NCBI RefSeq assembly: GCF_009873495.1
Contig: NZ_CP046703.1
Span: forward strand, 6,940,001 to 7,004,000
Direction: 5' to 3'
DNA: 64,000 nt
DNA from: Nostoc sp. ATCC 53789
GTDB lineage: Bacteria > Cyanobacteriota > Cyanobacteriia > Cyanobacteriales > Nostocaceae
Shown here: positions 1 to 10,693 of the stretch, piece by piece
How the letters are laid out: each line of letters begins with the position of its first letter
Numbering within the stretch: the stretch's first letter is position 1
The notes under the pieces: model-generated
What the model was told of the DNA's origin: nothing
Seen by the model: the letters and a program-made list of their open reading frames with translations, nothing else
Databases searched by the model: none
Program-made: the position numbers and the translations under genes

Positions 1-143
1 GCAGGTAGTATATAGGGTTGCCCCATTCGGAAATCTCCGGCTCAATGTTTGCTTCCAACTCCCCGGAGCATATCGTCGGTAACCACGTCCTTCATCGCCT
101 CTGTGTGCCTAGGTATCCACCGTTAGCCCTTATTAGCTTGACC
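1..143 (-). rRNA. rrl: 23S ribosomal RNA, 5' end (partial)
   Basis: Read on the minus strand, the sequence starts GGTCAAGCTAATAAGGGC and continues with the conserved 23S domain I sequence (GGTGGATACCTAGGCAC and onward). Only the first ~143 nt are in the window; the rest lies beyond position 1. It is the third rRNA-operon part after 16S and the two tRNAs, all on the minus strand. Confidence 0.95.
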
Positions 144-228
144 ACTCAATTCATTTGGTGTTTCACAATTTGCATTCACAAAAACAAATAGTTAGTTCTG
201 CTTACCTCGTCACTTCGCACTGATTTTA

Positions 229-259
229 CTCAGCACTCACAACTCAGCACTCAGCACTA
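229..259. repeat. Heptamer repeat (CACTCAG type) in the 16S-23S spacer
   Basis: Imperfect tandem copies of the 7-mer CACTCAG lie between tRNA-Ala and 23S. The same unit occurs in frame inside mutL (14779-14817). Short tandem heptamers of this kind are well known in Nostoc-type genomes. Confidence 0.7.
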
Positions 260-397
260 AGAATGTCTGTGTCTGCCTGCTATTTTCGCGTTTCTATGCA
301 GTTTTCAAGGTTCTGGCTGAGATACAACTCAGCAGTCTGACACGAGTGTCATGTTGCTGAACTCTCACTCTTTTTTTTCAATGGCAATTGCCACAGG

Positions 398-470
398 TGG
401 AGGTTAGCGGACTCGAACCGCTGACATCCTGCTTGCAAAGCAGGCGCTCTACCAACTGAGCTAAACCCCC
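398..470 (-). tRNA. tRNA-Ala (TGC anticodon)
   Basis: 73-nt cloverleaf on the minus strand. Acceptor GGGGGTT pairs with AACCTCC, the anticodon loop is CTTTGCAAG with anticodon TGC, and the T arm contains GGTTCGAGTCC. CCA is not encoded beyond the discriminator base. It sits in the 16S-23S spacer in the usual order, after tRNA-Ile. Confidence 0.95.
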
Positions 471-558
471 AGATACAATTAAAAATTGATAATTAAAAAT
501 TAAAAATTGAATTTTCTTCATTTTTAATTTTGTATTTTACATTTTTAATTGATTCAGG

Positions 559-632
<74 letters not shown>

Positions 633-762
633 ATTTCGAACCAAATCATAGTTTGAAAGCTTTTTACATTCTGCTCATGTCTGCGACCGACCTAGGTTAG
701 ACCAACTTACTATCTATTTAACTGTGTGTTTTTCGATATGTAAGGGGTGTAGGTCTCCCTAA

Positions 763-2250
<1,488 letters not shown>

Positions 2251-2426
2251 TAATTGGAAAGCTCTATAGCTCTTTTAGCTGCTCTTTTTTAACTTCAGCT
2301 TAGTTATCTTTTTATTTTCTTGACGCAACACACTTGCTGTATAATTGCTTTCAAACTATAATATTTTCAAGGTTCGGTATCCCTTTTCGCGAGTCGCTTC
2401 AAGCTCTCCGCTTCAGGCACTTATTC

Positions 2427-2455
2427 AATATAGCGAACACACCTCCTTGTGTCAA
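2427..2455 (-). promoter_or_regulatory. rRNA operon promoter (sigma-70 type)
   Basis: On the minus strand TTGACA (2455-2450) is followed after exactly 17 nt by TATATT (2432-2427). Transcription would start near 2420, leaving a leader of about 170 nt before mature 16S at 2250. A consensus -35, ideal spacing and orientation into rrs make this the best promoter for the operon. Confidence 0.7.
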
Positions 2456-2567
2456 CTATTTTTCCAAAATTCTTTTGGACTGTTTCTTTGTCCCCTGAAA
2501 CTCTCCACAGTGCCGGGTTCTAGGCCACAATAGTTTATGCACTGTGCCAACTAAGGATGGGAGAAGC

Positions 2568-3506
2568 GTGAATTTTCAATCGGTAATAGCTTTGTTGCAT
2601 CATTTCTGGGGCGATCGCGGTTGTCTTATCGCCCAGCCTTACGATATTGAGAAGGGGGCTGGTACTAAGAATCCGCAGACATTTTTAAGAGCGTTGGGGC
2701 CGGAACCGTGGGCTGTTGCCTATGTTGAACCTTGTCGTCGCCCTACAGATGGACGGTACGGTGAAAACCCTAACCGTTTCCAACATTATTATCAGTACCA
2801 GGTTCTGATTAAGCCGTCGCCAGATAATATCCAGGAGATTTATCTTGATTCATTACGGGTTTTAGGTATTCGTCCTGAAGACCACGATATTCGGTTTGTA
2901 GAAGATAATTGGGAAGATGCAACGGTGGGAGCTTGGGGTACTGGATGGGAAGTATGGTTAGATGGGATGGAAATTACTCAATTTACCTACTTCCAACAGT
3001 GTGGGGGAATTGATTGCCGTCCTGTGTCGATCGAGATCACTTATGGTTTAGAGCGGCTGACAATGTATCTCCAGCAAGTGGAGGCAATTACTAAAATTCA
3101 TTGGACGGACAATATTACTTATGGTGATGTTTTTCTGCAAAATGAGATTGAGCAGAGTACATACAATTTTGAAGCGTCTAATCCTGAATTGCTGCTGACA
3201 CTGTTTAGTTTGTATGAGCAGGAAGCTAGTCAGTTAACGGAGAAGGGTTTGGTGTTACCCAGTTTGGATTATGTAATGAAGTGTTCGCACACGTTTAATC
3301 TGCTGGATGCTAGAGGTGTGATTTCGGTGACTGAGAGAACTCGCTATATTGCCAGGATTCGGCATTTGGCTAGGAAGGTTGCTCACTTATATGTAGAGCA
3401 AAGGGAGAAATTGGGTTTTCCGTTGCTCAAAGATTTAAAACCAGTCATACCTGTTGGGCAAGTAGAAGTCGCGGCTACACAGACGAAATCTGCCTCCGCA
3501 GGTTAG
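2568..3506 (+). CDS. glyQ: glycyl-tRNA synthetase alpha subunit
   Basis: Catalytic alpha subunit of the bacterial alpha2-beta2 glycyl-tRNA synthetase, which charges tRNA-Gly. The protein begins MNFQSVIALLHHFWGD and carries the family sequence GAGTKNPQTFLRALGPEPW, then EPCRRPTDGRYGENPNR and the motif 3 region EITYGLERLTMYLQ. Its ~312 residues are slightly longer than E. coli GlyQ because of a variable C-terminal tail. The GTG at 2568 is chosen because a GGGAG box lies just upstream; a GTG at 2544 is also in frame but would add eight unconserved residues. The beta subunit gene (glyS) is not adjacent, as is usual in cyanobacteria. It is divergent from the rRNA operon. Confidence 0.95.
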   Translation: MNFQSVIALLHHFWGDRGCLIAQPYDIEKGAGTKNPQTFLRALGPEPWAVAYVEPCRRPTDGRYGENPNRFQHYYQYQVLIKPSPDNIQEIYLDSLRVLGIRPEDHDIRFVEDNWEDATVGAWGTGWEVWLDGMEITQFTYFQQCGGIDCRPVSIEITYGLERLTMYLQQVEAITKIHWTDNITYGDVFLQNEIEQSTYNFEASNPELLLTLFSLYEQEASQLTEKGLVLPSLDYVMKCSHTFNLLDARGVISVTERTRYIARIRHLARKVAHLYVEQREKLGFPLLKDLKPVIPVGQVEVAATQTKSASAG

Positions 3507-3613
3507 CAAACCTTTGATTTTGCATTCTAAGTAAGCTAGGCATATCTTTAATCATGTAGCTATTGCTAAAGGTCGGAAATACCGTTGAATCTGGAAGATT
3601 AAGGCTACAAGAT

Positions 3614-3635
3614 AAGGCCCGCACAGGCGGGCTTT
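3614..3635 (+). terminator. Probable intrinsic terminator after glyQ
   Basis: GCCCGC and GCGGGC form a 6-bp GC stem around a 4-nt loop (ACAG), flanked by AA and TTT. It lies about 110 nt past the glyQ stop. The T run is short, so termination may be partial. The rest of 3507-3875 shows no convincing gene. Confidence 0.5.
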
Positions 3636-3875
3636 GTTCGTATAAACTTGATGGACTATACTTCACCACAGGCATCAAAATCTTTCAAAGATGTCTATTA
3701 AAGAGATGAAAAGCTTACGCAGAGGTACTCCAGCCGCAGATAATAAGAGTTTGGAATATTTGATTTTTGAATTTCATAGCCAAATTCAGCAACGCCAATT
3801 TTTCTCTATTGCTACTCTAGCTATTTTTAAGCCAGCTGCGAATTCTGGGTGTCAGGTGCTTTTACAAAAAATCTT

Positions 3876-6230
3876 ATGATTCAAACCAGTGGTGTAATTA
3901 TTTGTCTTGGCTACATTTTGGGGTTGCTGTTTACAGCAGTTCCTTGGGGTGGTGTGTGGATTTTGGTTCTGGGGATAGTGGGAGCAATTCTTTTTAGAAG
4001 ACGCAGCAGTTCACAACAACTTGCCCAAAAAGCAGAAAAGGCTGGAAGCAAAAATAAGGCAGTGCCTAATACCTGGCAAACTAATCCCCATCCTCGAATA
4101 TGGCTAGCTGCTGGCTTAGTAGGATTATTGGCAACTCTATATTTTCAATGGCGAGTGCCGCAACCAGGTGCAAAAGATATTAGTCAGTTTGTTCCACCTG
4201 GAAATAGCAGTAATCAAGAACAACTTGTGATTGTTCGTGGGGAAGTGGCAAGTAATCCTCGCTTAACTCGCAGTCAGCGAGGACAATTTTGGCTGGAAGC
4301 AACTCAGATAGATGAGGTCAAAAATGAAAAAGGTTCAGCAGGTGTCCCAAAAGGAGTAACGGGCAAATTGTATGTGACAGTGCCTATACTTCAGGCGACT
4401 GGGTTATACCCTAGTCAACAAATTGCTGTGACTGGGATTTTGTACAAACCAAAGGCGGCTTCCAATCCTGGTGGTTTCGATTTTCAGAAGTTTCTTAAGC
4501 AGGAAGGAACATTTGCTGGTTTGATTGGGCGACAAATAAATGTTTTGGATCAGGAACGGAAATGGGGATGGTGGCAAATTCGGGAGCGAATTGTGCGATC
4601 GCAAGTTCGTTGGTTGGGTATCCCTGAAGGGCCGCTTGTCAGTGCAATGGTTTTAGGTAGCAAAGCTGTTGATTTACCTTACGATATCCGCGACTTATTT
4701 GTACAAGCAGGATTAGCTCATGCTTTAGCAGCTTCTGGGTTTCAAACTTCTTTGATTTTAAGTGTGATCTTACAGTTAACCAGACGGGCAAAAAAAGCAA
4801 CGCAATTTACCCTTGGCTTTTTAGCTTTAATCATTTTTCTAAGTTTAACAGGTTTTCAACCTGCGGTTCTCAGAGCCGTAATTATGGGTTTTGCGGCATT
4901 AGTAGGTTTGCTATTAAAAAGGAAGGTAAAACAGTTCGGATCATTGCTATTAGCAGCAACTCTGTTATTAGTATTTAATCCTCTATGGATTTGGGATTTA
5001 GGTTTTCAATTGAGTTTTTTAGCAACGCTGGGATTAATCGTAACAGTACCTGCATTAGTCAACCGCCTAGCATGGCTACCACCTGCGATCGCTTCTTTAA
5101 TTGCCGTTCCCCTTGCTGCGACTCTTTGGACTTTACCAGTACAACTTTCTGTATTTGGGGTTGTACCATCTTATAGTTTATTGCTGAATGTGGTTAGTAC
5201 TCCATTAATTTCGATTATTAGTATAGGTGGAATCATTAGTGCTTTAGTAGGTTTAATTTGGACTCAGGCAGGAAGCTTCATTGCATCGGTGTTACATTAC
5301 CCGACAGACTGGCTAATTAAATTAGTGGAGTTTTTTAGCAAGTTGCCAGGAAATTCTATTGCTGTAGGTAGTATATCCACTTGGCAGCTTTTGACGATTT
5401 ATTTACTGATTATACTGGTTTGGCTAGTTCCTTGGTGGCAGCGACGGTGGTGGGTTGCTAATGTGATTGCCATTGGTTTAGTATTCATCCCCCTTTGGCA
5501 TTCTACAAATACATTATTTAGGATAACGGTATTAGAATCTGGTACGGAACCAATTGTAGTTGTTCAAGATAGAGGAACTGTAACTGTAATTAATAGTGGT
5601 GATGAAGGGACTGGACGTTTCACAATCCTACCGTTTTTACAACAGCAAGGTATAAATCAAATTAATTGGGCGATCGCAACTGATTTTCAAGGCAATGAAA
5701 GTAATGCTTGGTTAGAATTATTGCAACGTTTACCAATCAAAAATTTTTATGAATATTCCCCTAATCCAGAAAATTCTATTGCAACTCAGGCAATTCAACA
5801 AGAATTACAAAAGCATCAGGGATTTTATCAACCAATGGCAGTTGGTCAAGCTGTCAAAACGGGTTCAATCGTGGCGCAGTTAATCAACGCTCAATTACCC
5901 ATCTTACAATTGCAAATTTTAGAGCAGAATTGGTTATTAGTAGGTAATGTCAAGTCTAAAGAGGTACAGCAATTAGTCAAAAATGGGAGCTTGCCTCGTC
6001 CACAAGTCCTGTGGTGTTCCCCTCAGTCATTAAAGGATTTAGTTATTGCTCTGCAACCACAAGTGGCGATTGCTTCTTCTGTTAACTTTGATCCAAAGGT
6101 TTTATCGGAACTAAATCAAAGCCAAACTAAACTGTTTTTTACAGGACGCGATGGGGCTATTCAATGGACACCTGATGGTCAGTTTGAGGCGTTTATTGAA
6201 GCAGCAGAAAACAAATCTTCTATCTTATGA
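3876..6230 (+). CDS. ComEC/Rec2-type DNA internalization protein
   Basis: Polytopic inner-membrane protein of ~784 residues, the expected channel for taking up single-stranded DNA during transformation. It has two N-terminal membrane segments, then a DUF4131/OB-like region with VRGEVASNPRL and GFDFQKFLKQEGTFAG. The Competence domain follows with ALAASGFQTSLILS (the family's 'H-ALSGLH' position), VLRAVIMGF and WIWDLGFQLSFLATLGL, and many membrane helices. The C-terminal part resembles the ComEC metallo-beta-lactamase-like domain. However, where canonical proteins have the zinc-binding HxHxDH and DxDHIGG signatures it has ATDFQGNESNAW, so the nuclease-like domain looks degenerate. The ATG at 3876 fits the family start better than the GTG at 3849. 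No other competence gene is nearby. Confidence 0.85.
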   Translation: MIQTSGVIICLGYILGLLFTAVPWGGVWILVLGIVGAILFRRRSSSQQLAQKAEKAGSKNKAVPNTWQTNPHPRIWLAAGLVGLLATLYFQWRVPQPGAKDISQFVPPGNSSNQEQLVIVRGEVASNPRLTRSQRGQFWLEATQIDEVKNEKGSAGVPKGVTGKLYVTVPILQATGLYPSQQIAVTGILYKPKAASNPGGFDFQKFLKQEGTFAGLIGRQINVLDQERKWGWWQIRERIVRSQVRWLGIPEGPLVSAMVLGSKAVDLPYDIRDLFVQAGLAHALAASGFQTSLILSVILQLTRRAKKATQFTLGFLALIIFLSLTGFQPAVLRAVIMGFAALVGLLLKRKVKQFGSLLLAATLLLVFNPLWIWDLGFQLSFLATLGLIVTVPALVNRLAWLPPAIASLIAVPLAATLWTLPVQLSVFGVVPSYSLLLNVVSTPLISIISIGGIISALVGLIWTQAGSFIASVLHYPTDWLIKLVEFFSKLPGNSIAVGSISTWQLLTIYLLIILVWLVPWWQRRWWVANVIAIGLVFIPLWHSTNTLFRITVLESGTEPIVVVQDRGTVTVINSGDEGTGRFTILPFLQQQGINQINWAIATDFQGNESNAWLELLQRLPIKNFYEYSPNPENSIATQAIQQELQKHQGFYQPMAVGQAVKTGSIVAQLINAQLPILQLQILEQNWLLVGNVKSKEVQQLVKNGSLPRPQVLWCSPQSLKDLVIALQPQVAIASSVNFDPKVLSELNQSQTKLFFTGRDGAIQWTPDGQFEAFIEAAENKSSIL

Positions 6231-6839
6231 AAAACTCACAATTCAGGAATTTTAAAAGTATGATATTTATTTTTAGGCAAGACTAGCTAAAAATGAGTTT
6301 TATAGATTACAGCCTAGTTAGTACTTAATGAAGTTTCACATTCGCCTACATTATACCAGTCTGGTCTTTGACTGACACCCAATACTTGTTAGATTTTGGG
6401 TAAAAGGGGGAAAGAAAAAACCTTTAACCTTTTCCCTGAACCCACTTCCGATTGAAAAATGCAAAACCACAAGCACTATTGGACTAGAACTAACTACTTT
6501 AAATTAAAACACAGCATTTTTTAATGAAGTCATGGACTAGACTTGATTATTTACAGAACCAAATCATCTTAATTATTTAAAATCCTACAGTAGTGGAAAT
6601 ACTTATTTTATTTTTACTTATTTAAATATTTCTTTTACATTGTGCTTATAATTCTTGCTCTAAAAATAGTTAAGCTTCATACTTGAGAATAAACCATACT
6701 TTTTTACTATTGCTTAGAAAAACATCTATCCTACTTCACGATCACTTGAACTAGATGTCATTACTTATACCATTGTAGTAGCATCTTAAATGATTGATAT
6801 TAGAGAAGTAGTTTAAAAATATAGCTTGCTGTCCCCTAC
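6231..6839. other. Intergenic region without a supported gene
   Basis: AT-rich, about 600 nt. Only tiny open frames and a purine-rich/pyrimidine-rich inverted stretch near 6390-6440 (GGGTAAAAGGGGG against CCTTTAACCTTTTCCC) are visible, the latter a possible ComEC terminator. Nothing else recognised. Confidence 0.5.
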
Positions 6840-7004
6840 ATGAATAAAAAATGGGCTGCTAAACGACTTACCATCAATCTCACATCAAGCGAGGCACAGA
6901 AGCTTGAACAATACTGTTCAATAACAGGAAGACCAGCAACTGATGTGATTCGGGAGTTAATTCGCTCTCTTGCTACTCAGGAGGAAAAAGGCTTACAAAC
7001 TTAG
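6840..7004 (+). CDS. Small ribbon-helix-helix (CopG/Arc-like) protein
   Basis: A 54-residue frame starting ATGAATAAAAAATGG. The product MNKKWAAKRLTINLTSSE has the RHH layout. A basic N-terminal beta strand (KRLTINL) is followed by helix 1 (SSEAQKLEQYCSITG), a GRPATDVIRELI turn-helix and a short acidic/polar tail. RHH proteins bind DNA as dimers through the strand and commonly act as autorepressors or antitoxins. Similar short RHH proteins are frequent in Nostoc genomes. It stands alone in ~1.5 kb of noncoding DNA, and no toxin-like frame is adjacent. No clear Shine-Dalgarno sequence is seen. Confidence comes from the fold pattern rather than a named homologue. Confidence 0.65.
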   Translation: MNKKWAAKRLTINLTSSEAQKLEQYCSITGRPATDVIRELIRSLATQEEKGLQT

Positions 7005-7783
7005 TAAATCATACTGAACAAAAAACAAAATTATGATAATCACATCTAATTAGGGAGTGAAATAAGTATTTCAGGGTATTAGTTATTTCCCTGAAAACAC
7101 ACGCTATAGGTAGCAACTGAACACTTAGCTATGCTCAATATGGATGGTTTTGAGGTAATAGTTCACCTATAAGTGAATCCGTAAATCGGTTTTGCTCTCA
7201 GTATCAGTGCCAGCATTTTCTAGGAAAAGCACTAGGGGAGCTTAGAGGCAGGGGCAACAGTATTCCTGCCCAAACTTCTCTAGTGCTACAAATTACTCAA
7301 TAAGGTTTGGGATAATAAAATTGTTCTCGCTTTTAAATTCACTTCTTCTCAGACTTTTTTAAATTTTGAATTTTGAAGCTTTCAACTTTAAAACGTTTGA
7401 GTAAGACGTTCGGCGATGGCTCAGTAGAGCCGCGATGATGCCGTTCGCGTATAATTCCGTAGGAAAGTACAAAATTTAAAATTCCGCTTTTCAAGACAGA
7501 CACTTAAAAGTCTGGTTGACTACTAAGGGAATATCAAAAATAAATTATTCAGCAAAATATAGTAAGGTTAGCGTAGCGATCGCTAGCCCGGAAGTAACGA
7601 TAACAAGTTTTTGTGAATTGGGGGACACACCTTTATTGACATTGCCCATCCCATAATCAGTAATGGCTTTACCAAAACTTACTCTTTCGATTCACATCCA
7701 GGAGTACAGCGATCGCCCCTTCAATAGCTAAAAATTTGATCAGACAGTGCGTTATTGTCGCTTATCGTAGGTATCGCTTGTTT
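7005..7783. other. Intergenic region with structured repeats
   Basis: No gene seen. It holds a nested inverted repeat at 7229-7286, a palindromic GC-rich stretch around 7405-7450 typical of dispersed Nostoc repeats, and a HIP1-containing palindrome at 7570-7590. The rest is AT-rich. Confidence 0.5.
7229..7286 (+). repeat. Nested inverted repeat (possible RNA structure)
   Basis: Outer arms GCACTAG (7229-7235) and CTAGTGC (7280-7286) enclose inner arms GGCAGG and CCTGCC around a 12-nt loop containing CAACAGTA. It lies in a gene-free region. It could be a small RNA, the end of one, or a palindromic dispersed repeat; the sequence alone cannot decide. Confidence 0.4.
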
Positions 7784-7975
7784 TCAATTGCGACGGAAAT
7801 TTCTCTTACGTTGTTTGTGTCTTGCAACTTCTTTGCGCTTGTGTTTTTCCAAAGGGGTTTCAAAGTGACGATTTTTTCTCATGTCTGGGAAAATACCTGC
7901 TTTGGAAACTTCTCTCTTAAATCGACGCAAGGCCGATTCAATTCCTTCATTTTCGCCCACAAATACTTGGGTCAT
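7784..7975 (-). CDS. rpsU: 30S ribosomal protein S21
   Basis: Small basic ribosomal protein (63 residues, MTQVFVGENEGIESALRRFK) with the family core RRFKREVSKAGIFPDMRKNRHFETP and a long Lys/Arg-rich C-terminal helix. S21 helps 30S subunits engage mRNA. The start is taken at 7975 because AGGAG sits six bases upstream; the ATG at 7981 touches that AGGAG directly and is unlikely to be used. It lies downstream of the RRM protein gene on the same strand, an arrangement known in Anabaena (rbpA1-rpsU), with a terminator-like hairpin between them. Confidence 0.95.
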   Translation of the reverse strand: MTQVFVGENEGIESALRRFKREVSKAGIFPDMRKNRHFETPLEKHKRKEVARHKQRKRNFRRN

Positions 7976-8037
7976 TTTCATCTCCTACTTAATTGTTACT
8001 GGGCAATTTCAAACCATCCAGTAGATCGGAGCGCAAA

Positions 8038-8062
8038 AAGGGCAGATAATGATTCTGCCCTT
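8038..8062 (-). terminator. Hairpin between rbp and rpsU
   Basis: On the minus strand a 9-bp stem (AAGGGCAGA with TCTGCCCTT, 7-nt loop) runs straight into a T run (CCCTTTTTGCG). It fits an intrinsic terminator after the RRM gene that could allow partial read-through into rpsU. Confidence 0.65.
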
Positions 8063-8095
8063 AAGACGTTAAAACTTAATTTTTGATTTTAAAGC

Positions 8096-8419
8096 TTAGT
8101 AGCGTCCTCGGTTGTATCCGCCACCGCCGCCGCCGCGACGATCGCCACCGCCACCACCAAAGGAACCACTTCTGTCTTCCTTGGGTTTAGCTTTGTTGAC
8201 TTTAAGGTCGCGTCCCATCCACTCAGCACCATCAAGAGCTTCAATGGCAGCTGTTTCTTCAGCTTCTGTGCCCATCTCTACGAAAGCAAAGCCACGTGGA
8301 CGGCCTGTTTCACGGTCAGTAGGCAACTGAACGCGTTTTACAGAACCATGTTCAGCAAATACAGATGTAAGGTCTTCTTGTGTGACCTCGTAGGATAGAT
8401 TACCTACATAAATTGACAT
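8096..8419 (-). CDS. rbp: RRM-type RNA-binding protein with Gly-rich tail
   Basis: 107-residue cyanobacterial RNA-binding protein. One RRM domain (residues ~1-80) has RNP2 IYVGNL at residues 3-8 and RNP1 RGFAFVEM. A glycine-rich tail (GGGGGDRRGGGGGGYNRGRY) follows, the architecture of cold-induced Rbp proteins that bind RNA and may chaperone mRNAs. In Anabaena this family is cold-regulated through a long 5' leader; here the 244 nt upstream of the ATG are gene-free and could hold such a leader. rpsU follows on the same strand. The proline-rich frame on the opposite strand (8112-8330) is a shadow of the Gly codons. Confidence 0.93.
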   Translation of the reverse strand: MSIYVGNLSYEVTQEDLTSVFAEHGSVKRVQLPTDRETGRPRGFAFVEMGTEAEETAAIEALDGAEWMGRDLKVNKAKPKEDRSGSFGGGGGDRRGGGGGGYNRGRY

Positions 8420-8729
8420 GCGTTATCTCCAAAATCATAGGTGTGTAGAGATTTAGATTTCGGAGACAAGCTTGTTAAGACCAAAAGGGAAAAGCCTGTC
8501 AATACTAAAAACAAACGCTGTAACCGAATTTTATTCTCACCTAACTACCTTAGCACATCCTTGAGTTCTTACCCATCCTAAAAAAGGAAGTACTAAGAGT
8601 CAGCGATCGCAGTTCACTCTCTCAAACATCCTCTAGGTAATGAATTTATAGGCAACTTTAACATTGAGTAGCAAAAATTGCCCAAATAATTGCAAAATAA
8701 ATGCAGTTCGTCATTGTAACTACCTGGAA

Positions 8730-10124
8730 ATGCCGAGTACACTTGCTGACGCACAGAATTTACTTTCTGATCTGATCGCCCGCTACTGTGAGCGTGTAGA
8801 TTATCTGATGATTCGCCTTGAAGAAGCAGAAGGGACTGATATCTTGTTGCGTGGCGACAAGGTAGAAACCCTCAGTGAAGGTATCTCCATTGGTGGACAT
8901 ATTCGCGCTTGTTATAAGGGTGGGTGGGGGTTAAGCTGCTTCAACCAACTGGGAACAATTCAGGATCGGATAGAAGAAGCGATCGCTGCGGCGCGAATGG
9001 TTGGTGATGAAGAAACTTTACTTGCCCCCATTGACCCGGTGCAAGCAGTATGCGTTCTACCCCTAAAAGGCACTGATCCCCGAAAAATTCCACTTTCCAA
9101 GAAAAAACAATTGTGCGATCGCTATACTGAATTGCTCAAAAGTATTGATGATCGGATTACCACTACCTCGGTGCGTTATGGTGACAGCGCTCAAAGAGTG
9201 ATCATTGCTACCTCAGAAGGAACTTTGATCGAGCAATCTTGGGTGGATATGGAAATGCGCTTTGCCGCCACTGCCAGAAATGGCGAAACCGTACAAACTG
9301 GACGGGAAACTACTGGTTCTCGCAAAGCTTACGAAGATTTAACTGATTTGGATGAACAGGTAAAAGGTGCGGCTCAAAGAGCGATCGCAGCTTTATCTTT
9401 ACCACCTGTCAAAGGCAATACTTATACCGTAGTCATCGACCCAATTCTCACGGGTTTGTTTGTTCATGAAGCTTTCGGACATCTTTCTGAGGCTGATATG
9501 GCTTACGAAAATCCTGATTTGTTAGAAGTTATGACCATTGGACGGCGGTTCGGCCCAGAAGAACTCCAAATTTTTGATGGTGCTGCACCAGAGGGACATC
9601 GCGGTAGCTATTTTTACGACGATGAAGGCACACCTGCTACAACTACTCAACTAATTAAAGATGGAGTTTTAGTTGGACGTTTACATTCTCGTGAAACTGC
9701 TGGCAAGTTGCAGGAAGCGCCTACTGGTAATGCCAGATGTCTGAATTATCACTTCACTCCCATTGTGCGGATGACAAATACCTGGATTGAACGGGGTAAA
9801 ACACCAGTAAAAGACTTATTCACTGATATCAAAGAAGGAGTTTATGCCCGTAATTGGTTGGGTGGAATGACGAATGGCGAAATGTTTACCTTTAGCGCCG
9901 GGGAAGCTTGGATGATTAGGAACGGCAAAATTGCTGAACCTGTGCGGGATGTAACGCTTTCGGGAAATGTATTCCAAACTTTAGCGGATATTGAGGCAAT
10001 TGGTGATGATTTTTACTGGGATGAATCCGGCGGTTGTGGCAAGGGAGGACAAAATGGTTTGTCAGTGGGTTGTGGTGGCCCTAGCCTCCGAATTCAAGAT
10101 GTAGTGGTTGGTGGTGAAATGTGA
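8730..10124 (+). CDS. tldD: TldD/PmbA-family metalloprotease (TldD)
   Basis: TldD half of the heterodimeric TldD-TldE peptidase, which digests unfolded or modified peptides (in E. coli microcin B17 maturation and CcdA turnover). The family's HExxxH metal site is visible as HEAFGH at residues 246-251, followed by SEADMAYENPDL. The C-terminal core has TGNARCLNYHFTPIVRMTNT and GGQNGLSVGCGGP. Length (~464 residues) is normal. The ATG at 8730 is preferred because MPSTLADAQNLL begins the conserved part; a TTG at 8664 would add 22 unconserved residues. The usual partner (tldE/pmbA) is not immediately downstream in this window. Confidence 0.9.
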   Translation: MPSTLADAQNLLSDLIARYCERVDYLMIRLEEAEGTDILLRGDKVETLSEGISIGGHIRACYKGGWGLSCFNQLGTIQDRIEEAIAAARMVGDEETLLAPIDPVQAVCVLPLKGTDPRKIPLSKKKQLCDRYTELLKSIDDRITTTSVRYGDSAQRVIIATSEGTLIEQSWVDMEMRFAATARNGETVQTGRETTGSRKAYEDLTDLDEQVKGAAQRAIAALSLPPVKGNTYTVVIDPILTGLFVHEAFGHLSEADMAYENPDLLEVMTIGRRFGPEELQIFDGAAPEGHRGSYFYDDEGTPATTTQLIKDGVLVGRLHSRETAGKLQEAPTGNARCLNYHFTPIVRMTNTWIERGKTPVKDLFTDIKEGVYARNWLGGMTNGEMFTFSAGEAWMIRNGKIAEPVRDVTLSGNVFQTLADIEAIGDDFYWDESGGCGKGGQNGLSVGCGGPSLRIQDVVVGGEM

Positions 10125-10693
10125 TCTACCCGCCGCTATAACTGTTAGTCCGAGTAAACTTAGGTTTTTAGTAGTCTGTCAATCTTAAATTGATAGGCTA
10201 CTAGTGGTCTATCAATTTAATTTTGCTAGGTTTGTAGTGAGCGATTTATCGCTCAAATCAAGGACTAAAGTCCTTACTACGAACTTTTATAACCCTTCAG
10301 AATTAATGAGACAGACCACTAGTTTCACTAAAGAATGCCTCAGTTTAAATCAGCTTGCTAGCCAGAAAGCGACGTTACGCATATAGATTTTGATGTTCTA
10401 AAGCTCGTGGATGCCATCTCCCGGTGGTTCATCCACAAATGAGTATAGCGATCGCTTTACACTAAAGCTTAAATTTTTTCATTTCTCAACATCCCTCCAA
10501 AGTATGAAAATAACTCATAACTCTAGGTAGTAGCGCCAGTAATAGAGGATTACTAATATATATAAAGCTGATTTCATATTTACTCTAGTTTTATCTCCCA
10601 CACCCATTCTCCGTTGCGCGTACTGGAGACATACTGCTTTATCTGAGCCATTTTTATAGCCTCAATTAAGCGTTCCTTAGAACAGCGACAGAT
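10125..10693. other. Intergenic region with a MITE-like element
   Basis: Gene-free. It contains an imperfect hairpin at 10170-10202 and a ~120-bp element with inverted ends at 10200-10321 (separate entry). The remaining ~370 nt up to the pentapeptide gene show one HIP1 site and no convincing gene. Confidence 0.5.
10200..10321. mobile_element. MITE-like element (ACTAGTGGTCT ends)
   Basis: The left end ACTAGTGGTCTATC and the reverse complement of the right end ACTAGTGGTCTGTC match at 19 of 23 positions. Inside are two small palindromes, GAGCGATTTATCGCTC and AAGGACTAAAGTCCTT. No coding capacity. TAGTGGTCTATAAATC at ~36898 is a related end, and TAGTAAGGACTTCAGTC near 62250 resembles the inner palindrome. 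The size and structure suggest a non-autonomous element. Confidence 0.55.

Noticed and set aside
2320..2345. TTGACG followed by TATAAT on the plus strand upstream of glyQ
   Set aside because: The spacing is only 14 nt, well short of 16-18, and it lies in the rRNA leader; not strong enough to call a glyQ promoter.
3691..3879. 62-codon frame before comEC
   Set aside because: No ribosome site, no recognisable protein pattern, and it overlaps the downstream start region.
8112..8330. 72-codon proline-rich frame opposite the RRM gene
   Set aside because: A mirror of the Gly-rich tail codons of the real gene on the other strand.
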